Source: JAOUEA01 sp963797635
GTDB taxonomy: Bacteria; Actinomycetota; UBA4738; HRBIN12
Direction of reading: 5' to 3'
NCBI GenBank assembly: GCA_963797635.1
Contig: CAWCPZ010000011.1
Span: 434,001 to 498,000 of the forward strand
DNA: 64,000 nucleotides
In this document: positions 55,417-64,000 of the stretch, piece after piece
Position numbering within the stretch: position 1 is the first letter of the stretch
How the letters are laid out: each line of letters starts with the position of its first letter
Made by a program: the position numbers and the translations under genes
Notes under the pieces: generated by a model
What the model was told of the DNA's origin: nothing
Databases searched by the model: none
What the model saw: only the letters and a program-made list of their open reading frames with translations

Positions 55417-56396
55417 GGCGCGACGGGTTCGCCGCGCAGCGCCCTCGACAGCCGGTCGATCGTCTCGGCCGGACCGTGCGCCGAGGTGTAGCCGGCCGCC
55501 AGCCGGTGCCCACCCCCACCGAAGGTCGCCGCCACCTGGGAGAGGTCGTGATCGCCGCGCGAGCGCACGCTCACCTTGAAGCGTCCGTCGCGTTGCTGCT
55601 TCACGATCGCGGCGACGTCCACGTCGCGCGCGGTGCGCACCACGTCGATCAGGTCGTCGGTCTCCGACGGGTGGATCCCGGCTTCGCGCAGATCCGATTG
55701 CGTGAGGTAGGTCCAGACCAGGTCGGCGTCTTCGACGTGCTCCAGGCGGCCGAGCGCCGTGCCCACCAGCTTCAGGTAGGACTCCAGGTTGTCCTCGTAG
55801 AGCGCCTGGACCAGCTTCGCGTGCTCGAACGGATGCTCACGCAGCTTCGCCGCCACCCTGAGGGTCTCCGGGGTGGTCGCCTCGTACTGGAAGCGGCCGG
55901 TGTCGGTCACCAGCCCGGCGTAGAGGCACAGCGCCGTCTCGTCGGGCATCGCCCCGCCCATCGTCTCGATCAGCCGGAAGACCATCTCGCAGGTGGAGGA
56001 TGCGTCGGGATCGACGAGCGGGATCGTGCCTCGGCCGTCGTTCGAGCGGTGGTGGTCGATCCAGATCAGCTCGCCCGCGTGCTCCGCCGGGTGGCCCAAC
56101 GCGCCCAGGCGGTCGAAGGCCGCGCAGTCGCACGTCACCATCACGGCCGGTTGCTTGGGGTAGTCGCGGACGGGGACCAGGTCCTCCGATCCGGGCAGCA
56201 ACGCGGCCCAGCGCGGAGGATCGAGCGGCTCGTTCGGGTAGGAGCACACGGTACGGACGCCCCGAGACCGCAGGAACGCCGCCAGCCCCAGCATCGAGCC
56301 CAACGCGTCGGCATCGGGATTCACGTGGCACGCCAGCGCCACCTCGGTGGCTCCTGCCAGCACCGCGCCGGCGCGTTCGAGGTTGTCGTTGCTCAT
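55413..56396 (-). CDS. nrnA: DHH/DHHA1 phosphoesterase (NrnA-like oligoribonuclease / pAp phosphatase)
   Basis: A 327-residue DHH-family phosphoesterase. Metal-binding motifs are visible as HVNPDADALGS, CDCAAFDR and WIDHHRSN. The DHHA1 substrate motif GGGGHRLAAG is near the C terminus. Homologues degrade short oligoribonucleotides and 3'-phosphoadenosine 5'-phosphate. The location between rbfA and truB is the conserved actinobacterial/firmicute position of this family. Confidence 0.9.
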   Translation of the reverse strand: MSNDNLERAGAVLAGATEVALACHVNPDADALGSMLGLAAFLRSRGVRTVCSYPNEPLDPPRWAALLPGSEDLVPVRDYPKQPAVMVTCDCAAFDRLGALGHPAEHAGELIWIDHHRSNDGRGTIPLVDPDASSTCEMVFRLIETMGGAMPDETALCLYAGLVTDTGRFQYEATTPETLRVAAKLREHPFEHAKLVQALYEDNLESYLKLVGTALGRLEHVEDADLVWTYLTQSDLREAGIHPSETDDLIDVVRTARDVDVAAIVKQQRDGRFKVSVRSRGDHDLSQVAATFGGGGHRLAAGYTSAHGPAETIDRLSRALRGEPVAP

Positions 56397-56749
56397 TCGG
56401 TTCGCTCCTTCCGGTGGAGCTCCTCGATGAGCGCGTCGATCTGCTGGGACCGCTCGAAGGTCTGGTCCTCCTCGAACTCCAGTTCCGGCAGGAACTTCAG
56501 CCGCACCTGCTTGCCCAGGGCGCTGCGCAGGTGCGGGGTCGCCGACCGGATCGCCGCGCGGCTGCCGGCCCTGGCCTTGTCATCGCCCAGCGCCGTGTAG
56601 GAGACCCACGCGTGACGCAGGTCCGGCGAGACGCGGACCCCGGTCACGGTGATGAACCCCACCCGGGGGTCCTTCAACTTCTGGATCTGTTCGGCCAGGA
56701 TCTCGCGGAACTCCTCGCCGACGCGTTCGGTGCGTGCGCCTTGGGTCAT
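56393..56749 (-). CDS. rbfA: 30S ribosome-binding factor RbfA
   Basis: RbfA is a KH-fold 16S maturation factor of 118 residues from ATG 56749. ERVGEEFREILAEQIQKLKD, GFITVTGVRVSPDLRHAWV and LRLKFLPELEF-like segments are diagnostic. A longer open frame that starts upstream runs through the DUF503 gene in another frame and is rejected. It overlaps the DHH gene by four bases. Confidence 0.95.
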   Translation of the reverse strand: MTQGARTERVGEEFREILAEQIQKLKDPRVGFITVTGVRVSPDLRHAWVSYTALGDDKARAGSRAAIRSATPHLRSALGKQVRLKFLPELEFEEDQTFERSQQIDALIEELHRKERTE

Positions 56750-56772
56750 GGACCCAGCGTACCGCCGACCGG

Positions 56773-57066
56773 TCACTCCTCCTCGTAGTGGACCGAGACC
56801 TCGGCCTCGAGGAGCTCGACCTCTGCCCAGCGCTCCACGTACTGCTCGATCTCGTGGAGCACCTTGCGGAGGTGATATTCCTGGGCACCGACCACGGCGA
56901 CGGCGATCGCGGTGCGCTGCCACAGGTCCTGGTGGTCCACCTCGGCGACGCTCACGTTGAACGTGGACCGGATGCCGTTGGTCAGCGTCTTGACGACGTG
57001 GCGCTTCTGCTTCAGGGAATGCGACTCGCGGATGCGCAGGTCGAACCGTTCGAGGGCGACCAGCAT
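56773..57066 (-). CDS. DUF503 family protein (YlxP-like)
   Basis: A 97-residue small protein with the DUF503 signature SLKQKRHVVKTLTNGIRSTFNVSVAEVD near its N terminus (only key parts: SLKQKR, RSTFNVSVAE, QDLWQRTAIAVAVVG). It lies between infB and rbfA, its standard place. Function is unproven, but the neighbourhood implies a role in ribosome or RNA metabolism. It begins three bases after the infB stop. Confidence 0.88.
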   Translation of the reverse strand: MLVALERFDLRIRESHSLKQKRHVVKTLTNGIRSTFNVSVAEVDHQDLWQRTAIAVAVVGAQEYHLRKVLHEIEQYVERWAEVELLEAEVSVHYEEE

Positions 57067-57069
57067 GGC

Positions 57070-59264
<2,195 letters not shown>

Positions 59265-59268
<4 letters not shown>

Positions 59269-59525
59269 AGCGCTCCTGTCCTCATCTGATCTCTAAGCCT
59301 ACCCAGTTCGTCCGGGCGCAGGCCCGTCCGCAACGCCCTGGCCAGCACCCCTTCGGCTCCCGCGGCCTCCAGGCAGGCGGCGCGGCGATGCACGTAGGCC
59401 CCTCGCCCCGGCGCCGTCCCGTCCGGGTCCAGCTGCACCCCCGCATCCGCGGAGTGCACGATCCGGAGCAGGCCGCCTTTGGACGAGGGCTCGCGGCACC
59501 CGACGCAGGTTCGCGTGGGCGCCAC
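59265..59525 (-). CDS. ylxR: YlxR/DUF448 RNA-binding protein
   Basis: An 86-residue protein with the DUF448 motif RTCVGCREPSSKGGLLRIV and the GRGAYVHRRAACLEAA segment. The Bacillus homologue (RnpM) binds RNase P RNA and modulates it. It lies between nusA and infB, its conserved position, with one base after nusA and a GTGA overlap with infB. The start is GTG. Confidence 0.92.
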
Positions 59526-59526
59526 G

Positions 59527-60777
59527 TCACACCCCTTCGGGTGCCTCCGCCTCCTCGGCCACGACCTCGTCGATCGCCTCGACCGCGGCTTCCTCGGCCG
59601 CGAGCTCCTCGACCGCTTCGTCGGCCACCACTTCTTCGGCGACCTCGACCTCGAGCTCGGCCTCGGCGTCGGTGGCCGGCTCGGCGATCTCCTCAGCCGG
59701 CGGAGCGACGGGCGCGGCGGCCGGGGCCTTGGCCTCGTCCGCGACCTGGGTCTCGGACTTGATGTCGATGCGCCAGCCGGTCAGCCGAGCGGCGAGCCGC
59801 GCGTTCTGGCCTTCCTTCCCGATCGCCAGCGACAGCTGGTAGTCGGGCACGATGACCATCGCGGTGCCGGTGGCCTCGTCGGTGCGGACCTCCTTGACCT
59901 TGGCGGGCTGCAGCGCGTTGGCGACCAGCTCGCCGGGGTTGTCCGACCACGGGACCACGTCGATCTTCTCGCCGCGGAGCTCGTTGACGACCATGCGCAC
60001 GCGAGAGCCCTTGGGGCCCACGCAGGCGCCCACGGGATCCACCCCTGGTTCGTTCGAGATCACCGCGATCTTCGAACGGTGGCCGGGTTCACGCGCCACG
60101 CCCCGGATCTCGACGATGCCCTCTTCGATCTCGGGCACCTCCATCGCGAACAGCGCCTTCAGCAGGCCGGGGTGCGAACGCGACACGACGATCTGCGGGC
60201 CCTTCGTGCCCTTGCGGACCTCGGTGATGAACGCCTTGAGGCGTTCCCCGTGACGGTAGGGCTCGGACGGCACCTGTTCGGCCTGCGGCAGCAACGCCTC
60301 GACCTTGCCCAGGTCCAGCAAGGTGTAGCGACGCTCCTGCTGCTGCACGATGCCCGTCACGACGTCGCCCTCGCGACCGGCGAACTCCTCGTAGGTCATC
60401 TCGCGCTCGGCGTCACGCAGCTTCTGGAAGATCACCTGCTTGGCGGTCTGCGCGCCGATACGGCCTTTGAAGTCGTCGGTGACCTCCACCTCTGCTTCGC
60501 CGAGGACCTTCATCTCCAGGGTGGGGTCGCCGCCCTCCTCGGCAGCCGGCACCTCGATCTCCTCCAGCTCCTGCTTCCACATGCGCAGGTCACCGGTCTC
60601 GGGATCGAGCTCGGCCCGGAAGCCCACGAAGTCGTCGTCGGCGTCGGGGTTCTCCTGTTTCCACCACGTCTTGTATGCGGAGGCCATCGCCTCGGCCAGA
60701 CCCGTCAGGATCGTTTCGAAGGCGATGCCCTTCTCGCGCTCCAGCTCTCGGAGCGCCGCGATCATCTCGGCGTTCAT
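59527..60777 (-). CDS. nusA: Transcription termination/antitermination factor NusA
   Basis: NusA is 416 residues long. An N-terminal RNA-polymerase-binding domain (MIAALRELEREKGIAFETIL) is followed by an S1 domain (GIVQQQERRYTLLDLGKVEA), then KH1/KH2 domains (DPVGACVGPKGSRVRMVVNE, IGKEGQNARLAARLTGW). An acidic Glu/Ala-rich tail of about 70 residues replaces the E. coli acidic repeats. Its ATG overlaps the rimP stop by four bases. Confidence 0.96.
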   Translation of the reverse strand: MNAEMIAALRELEREKGIAFETILTGLAEAMASAYKTWWKQENPDADDDFVGFRAELDPETGDLRMWKQELEEIEVPAAEEGGDPTLEMKVLGEAEVEVTDDFKGRIGAQTAKQVIFQKLRDAEREMTYEEFAGREGDVVTGIVQQQERRYTLLDLGKVEALLPQAEQVPSEPYRHGERLKAFITEVRKGTKGPQIVVSRSHPGLLKALFAMEVPEIEEGIVEIRGVAREPGHRSKIAVISNEPGVDPVGACVGPKGSRVRMVVNELRGEKIDVVPWSDNPGELVANALQPAKVKEVRTDEATGTAMVIVPDYQLSLAIGKEGQNARLAARLTGWRIDIKSETQVADEAKAPAAAPVAPPAEEIAEPATDAEAELEVEVAEEVVADEAVEELAAEEAAVEAIDEVVAEEAEAPEGV

Positions 60778-61256
60778 GCGTTGCTCCTCTTCAGTTCGGC
60801 GTCCCAGTCGACGACCGTTCTCGCCGACACGATGTCGGCATACGGCACGCGCAGATCGCCGGTCCCTTCGTCGCCGTCGGCGGTCGCGATCACGATCGCG
60901 TCCTCGTCGGCCGAGACCAGCGTGCCCGTGTGGGTCCTCGACCCGGCCATGGGCGCCGTCGTCTTCACCTTCACCTGCTCGCCCACCGACCGCGCGAAGT
61001 GCTCAGGGCGCTTCAGCGGCCGTTCGATGCCGGGCGACGAAACCTCGAGTCCGTACGGACCGTCCTCGTAGCCCTCCTGATCGAGGTGCCGCGAGACCGT
61101 TGCGGACAGCTGCGACAGCGCGTCGAGGTCCACCCCGCCGGGGCGATCGACCACCACGCGCAGGACCTTGCGGCCGTGCTCGCGGGTGGTGGCCAGCTCC
61201 ACGAATTCGAAGCCGGCCTGCTCGATCACGGGTCTGACCAGCGCTTCCGCGTCCAC
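60774..61256 (-). CDS. rimP: Ribosome maturation factor RimP
   Basis: RimP is needed for 30S subunit maturation. The protein is 160 residues from GTG 61256, which follows the ribosome-binding site GGGGAGGG. Family segments include EFVELATTREHGRKVLRVVV and SSPGIERPLKRPEHFAR. A longer frame from 61310 would include a strong hairpin and is rejected. It is the first gene of the rimP-nusA-ylxR-infB operon. Confidence 0.93.
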   Translation of the reverse strand: MDAEALVRPVIEQAGFEFVELATTREHGRKVLRVVVDRPGGVDLDALSQLSATVSRHLDQEGYEDGPYGLEVSSPGIERPLKRPEHFARSVGEQVKVKTTAPMAGSRTHTGTLVSADEDAIVIATADGDEGTGDLRVPYADIVSARTVVDWDAELKRSNA

Positions 61257-61282
61257 GGCTCGACCCTCCCCTACGTACGAGA

Positions 61283-61302
61283 AGGTGGGCGCGAGCCCAC
61301 CT
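61283..61302 (-). promoter_or_regulatory. Leader hairpin upstream of rimP
   Basis: A perfect 8-bp inverted repeat (AGGTGGGC at 61283-61290, GCCCACCT at 61295-61302, loop GCGA) lies about 27 bases upstream of the rimP start and 73 bases after proS. With no U tract, it may be a weak proS terminator, an RNA-processing site or an attenuator of the nusA-infB operon. Confidence 0.55.
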
Positions 61303-61374
61303 CCGGACACACCTCGTCGCTCTGTACGAAGGTCAGTATAGCCGAGGCACCGCGCAGCGCCCCCGGAGCGGGGT

Positions 61375-63090
61375 CTACGGTGCCGTTGCGAGGAGCGCGA
61401 CCGCGGCCTGGGCCGCCTCGGCCAGGGGTGCGTTGCTGCGCTCCCCCGTCGACCGGAGCTTCAGGTCCACCGTGCCGTTGGCGATCCCACGCTTGCCCAC
61501 CGTGACCTGCACCGGGTAGCCGATCAGGTCGGCGTCGGCGAACTTCACCCCCGCGCGCTCGTCGCGATCGTCCAACGCCACGCCGACACCCGCCGCCGTG
61601 AGGTCGCCGTAGATGCGCTCGGCCTCGGCGATCGCCTGCTCGTCATCGTGGTTCGCCAGGATCACCACCACCTCGAACGGGGCGAGCACCTTGGGGAGCG
61701 TCAGCCCGTCCTCGTCGTGGCACTGCTCGGCCGCCGCCGCCAGGATCCGGGAGATCCCGATGCCGTAGCACCCCATCCAGAAGACCTGCTCGCTCCCGTC
61801 CTCCTCGGTGAAGGTGGCCTCGAGCGGTTCGGAGTACCTCTTGCCCAGCTGGTAGATGTGGCCCACCACGATCGAACGGCCGATGTGGAGCTGGCCACCG
61901 TCGACGGGACACGCGTCGCCCTCACGCAGGACGACGAGATCCTCGTAGGCATCCACGCGGAAGTCGCGACCCGCGTTGGCGCCGGTGACGTGACGATCGA
62001 CCTGGTTCGAACCGGTGACCCAATCACGGCCGCCGCGCACGGTGTGGTCGGCGTAGATCGTGACGTCCTCATCGAAGCCCTGCGGCCCCACGTAGCCCTT
62101 CGCGAACCCGCGCCGGGCGAAGTCCTCGTCCTCGAACATCCGGACCGTCGCGGGGAAGACCAGCTGCTCCAGCTTGGCCTCGTTGACCTCGCGGTCCCCG
62201 GGCACCAACACCGCGACCGTGCGACCGCCCACGTCGAAGAGCACACACTTCAGCGTCTGCGAGGCGTCGATGTCGAGGAGCGCCGCCAGCGTCTCGATCG
62301 TCGGCGTGTCGGGTGTGTCGACGACGGTGAGCTCCTGGGTGGCTGCGGCCGCGGCGTCGGGCGCCATGGGGCGAGCGGCCTTCAGGTCGGCGATGTAGTC
62401 GCCGTGCTCGCACTCGACGAACAGGTCTTCGCCCACCTCGGCCCGTGCCATGAACTCGTGGTTGGTGCCGCCACCGATCTGACCCGCCTCGGCCTCGACC
62501 ACCGCGTAGTCCAGGCCGCACCGGTCGAAGATCCGGTGGTAGGCGGCCTTCATCACCTCGTAGGAGGCCGCCATCGCGGGTTCGTCGCGGTCGAAGGAAT
62601 AGGCGTCCTTCATCAAGAACTCGCGCCCTCGCAGCAGCCCGAACCGCGGCCGGAACTCGTCGCGGTACTTCCACTCCACCTGGTAGAGGTTCAGCGGGAG
62701 GTCCCGGTAGCTCGAGACCTCGCCCGCCACCAGCGGGGCCACGACCTCTTCCTGGGTGGGACCGAGGAGCATGTCGCGCCCGTGCCGGTCCTGCAATCGG
62801 AAGAGCTGGTCGCCGTAGAGGTCCCACCGGCCGGTCGCCTTCCAGGGCTCGGCCGGGATCGCGATCGGCATGCGGATCTCGATCGCGCCCGAATCCTCCA
62901 TCTCCTCGCGGATGATCGCCTCGATCCGCCGCATCGTCCGCAGGCCCATCGGCAGGAACGTGTAGATGCCCGCAGCCACCTGCCGCACGAACGCCCCCCG
63001 CAGGAGCAGGCGATGGCTCGCGATCTCGGCTTCGGCCGGATCCTCGCGGAGCGTGGGCGTGAACGAACGCGACAGTCGCATGAGGGGCAC
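61375..63090 (-). CDS. proS: Prolyl-tRNA synthetase, bacterial type
   Basis: ProRS is a class II synthetase of 571 residues. The catalytic core comes first (MGLRTMRRIEAIIREEM, LLGPTQEEVVAPLV, PLNLYQVEWKYRDEFRPR). The YbaK-like editing insertion follows at about 235-385 (TLAALLDIDASQTLKCVLF, VAVLVPGDREVNEAKL), then motif 3 (GCYGIGISRILAAAAEQ) and the anticodon-binding domain. An ATG three codons after the annotated GTG is an equally likely start. It is upstream of the rimP operon on the same strand. Confidence 0.96.
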   Translation of the reverse strand: MPLMRLSRSFTPTLREDPAEAEIASHRLLLRGAFVRQVAAGIYTFLPMGLRTMRRIEAIIREEMEDSGAIEIRMPIAIPAEPWKATGRWDLYGDQLFRLQDRHGRDMLLGPTQEEVVAPLVAGEVSSYRDLPLNLYQVEWKYRDEFRPRFGLLRGREFLMKDAYSFDRDEPAMAASYEVMKAAYHRIFDRCGLDYAVVEAEAGQIGGGTNHEFMARAEVGEDLFVECEHGDYIADLKAARPMAPDAAAAATQELTVVDTPDTPTIETLAALLDIDASQTLKCVLFDVGGRTVAVLVPGDREVNEAKLEQLVFPATVRMFEDEDFARRGFAKGYVGPQGFDEDVTIYADHTVRGGRDWVTGSNQVDRHVTGANAGRDFRVDAYEDLVVLREGDACPVDGGQLHIGRSIVVGHIYQLGKRYSEPLEATFTEEDGSEQVFWMGCYGIGISRILAAAAEQCHDEDGLTLPKVLAPFEVVVILANHDDEQAIAEAERIYGDLTAAGVGVALDDRDERAGVKFADADLIGYPVQVTVGKRGIANGTVDLKLRSTGERSNAPLAEAAQAAVALLATAP

Positions 63091-63135
63091 AGGATAGCGG
63101 CCCCGTCAGCTGCCCAGCCGGGCGACCGATGCGGC

Positions 63136-64000
63136 TTACGGCACGAGCGCGACGCTGTGGTCCCGACCGCCACCGAACATGGTGGCGCCGGTCAAGCCCT
63201 GCACCAGCACCGGAACCTTCTGGTTCGTGGTGTTGCCGTTGCCGAGCTGTCCCGTGGCGTTGAAGCCCCAGGCCCACACCGTGCCGTCGGACTTGGCGGC
63301 GAGGGTGTGCATCCGGCCCGTGCCGATCGCGACCACGCCGGTGAGGTTCGAGACCTGCACCGGGGTCAGCCGGTTCGCGGTGGAGTTGTTGCCGAGCCGG
63401 CCGTTCGAGCCCTGGCCCCAGGTCCACACCGTGCCGTCGGACTTCAGGGCCACGGAGTGGTTGGCCCCCGCGGTGATCGCCGTGACGCCGGTGAGGCCAC
63501 TGACCTGCACCGGCAGGTTCTTGTTGCTGGTGTTGCCGACGCCGCATTCGCCGTGGACGTTGTAGCCGAAGCACCAGACGGTGCCGTCGGACTTCAGCAC
63601 CAGGGAGTGGTCACGTCCGCCTGCCACGTCGATCGCCCCGGTGAGGCCACTGACCTGCACGGGGGTGGTGCGTGTGGTGAACGTGCCATCGCCCAGGTTG
63701 CCGAAGGCGTTGTAGCCCCAGGCCCACACCGTGCCGTCGGACTTGACCGCCAGCATCTGGTCGCGACCGCCCGCGATCGCCACCACGTTCGTCAGGTTCT
63801 TCACCTGCACCGGCCGGGTGCGCTTCGTCGTCGTGCCGTCGCCGTTGGTGCCGTACTTGTTCCAGCCCCACATCCAGACGGTGCCGTCGGACTTGAGGGC
63901 CATGGTGTTGTAGTGGCCGGTCTCGACCGCGATCACCCCGGTGAGGCCCGTCACCAGCGTGGGGTTGGGCCGGTTCGTGCCGGTGCCGTCGCCGATCTGG
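63136..64000 (-). CDS. RCC1-repeat protein, 5-prime part cut by the window edge
   Basis: At least 288 residues are present; the frame stays open to the window end, so the N terminus is missing. It consists of five or more RCC1-type repeats of about 50 residues. Each carries the block ALKSDGTVWxWGxNxxGxLGxG and ends TPVQVxxLTGV, forming blades of a beta-propeller. The DNA is correspondingly periodic, with GACGGCACGGTGTGG-like copies at about 153-bp steps. Bacterial RCC1-like propellers are often secreted or surface-associated, but a signal peptide cannot be checked here. The last residues are DHSVALVP. Confidence 0.85.
   Translation of the reverse strand, partial: QIGDGTGTNRPNPTLVTGLTGVIAVETGHYNTMALKSDGTVWMWGWNKYGTNGDGTTTKRTRPVQVKNLTNVVAIAGGRDQMLAVKSDGTVWAWGYNAFGNLGDGTFTTRTTPVQVSGLTGAIDVAGGRDHSLVLKSDGTVWCFGYNVHGECGVGNTSNKNLPVQVSGLTGVTAITAGANHSVALKSDGTVWTWGQGSNGRLGNNSTANRLTPVQVSNLTGVVAIGTGRMHTLAAKSDGTVWAWGFNATGQLGNGNTTNQKVPVLVQGLTGATMFGGGRDHSVALVP

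Overview
The window is a 64-kb chromosomal segment of a very GC-rich bacterium, most likely an uncultured member of the Actinomycetota outside the well-known mycolic-acid and Streptomyces groups. This rests on the blocks proS-rimP-nusA-ylxR-infB-DUF503-rbfA-DHH-truB, ribF, rpsO-pnp, recA-recX, miaB-miaA-dapF and lexA beside a LysM gene, on actinobacterial-type LexA boxes, on several GTG and apparently leaderless starts, and on RNase J plus RNase Y with no RNase E in view. Class-level placement (Acidimicrobiia-like or another deep branch) is a guess. Nothing looks like a prophage, insertion sequence or CRISPR array.

Layout. 0-5 kb: a cyclase-AAA-TPR signalling protein, tRNA-Gly(GCC), and an operon of two tandem VOC proteins, dUTPase and an acetyltransferase. 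5-9.5 kb: B12-dependent ribonucleotide reductase nrdJ and its repressor nrdR with NrdR boxes, then lexA divergent from a small LysM envelope protein with two LexA boxes between them. 9.5-18 kb: a sugar-isomerase-like gene and the minus-strand operon miaB-miaA-dapF-dapE-dapC-dapD-hflX (tRNA modification, lysine/diaminopimelate synthesis, ribosome GTPase). 18-21 kb: four 12-bp tandem repeats and a coiled-coil protein of about 890 residues. 21-27 kb: rny, recX, recA (with LexA box), thpR, cinA and a RodZ-like gene. 27-34 kb: ppa, an acetyltransferase, a small unknown gene, ftsK, rnj and dapA. 34-40 kb: a cobalamin adenosyltransferase, a heavily frame-broken secreted-protein gene, a lipoprotein, a phosphatase, a LysE exporter, an Eis-like acetyltransferase and a PIG-L deacetylase. 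39.7-47.7 kb: dapB, M16 peptidase, pnp, rpsO, an acyltransferase, DUF998 and ribF. 47.8-54.5 kb: an envelope island between ribF and truB. 54.5-63 kb: the translation operon truB to proS. 63-64 kb: an RCC1-repeat protein cut by the window edge.

The strongest candidate for something undescribed is the 47.8-54.5 kb island. Two paralogous proteins fuse a PAP2-like membrane domain to a protein-kinase-like domain with an intact HRD-x-K-x-x-N loop. In both, the PAP2 catalytic His and Asp positions are replaced. Between them lie a separate PAP2 phosphatase with all catalytic motifs intact, a lipoprotein, and a multi-spanning LPG_synthase_TM-type membrane protein. This suggests a membrane-lipid phosphorylation/dephosphorylation or signalling module.

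Data quality matters here. At least 12 genes are interrupted by frameshifts, and every one I could resolve is an extra base; none is a missing base. In the secreted gene at 34.6-35.9 kb there are at least eleven within 1.3 kb. Insertion-biased consensus error explains this better than gene decay, so frameshifted genes are annotated over their full reconstructed span.
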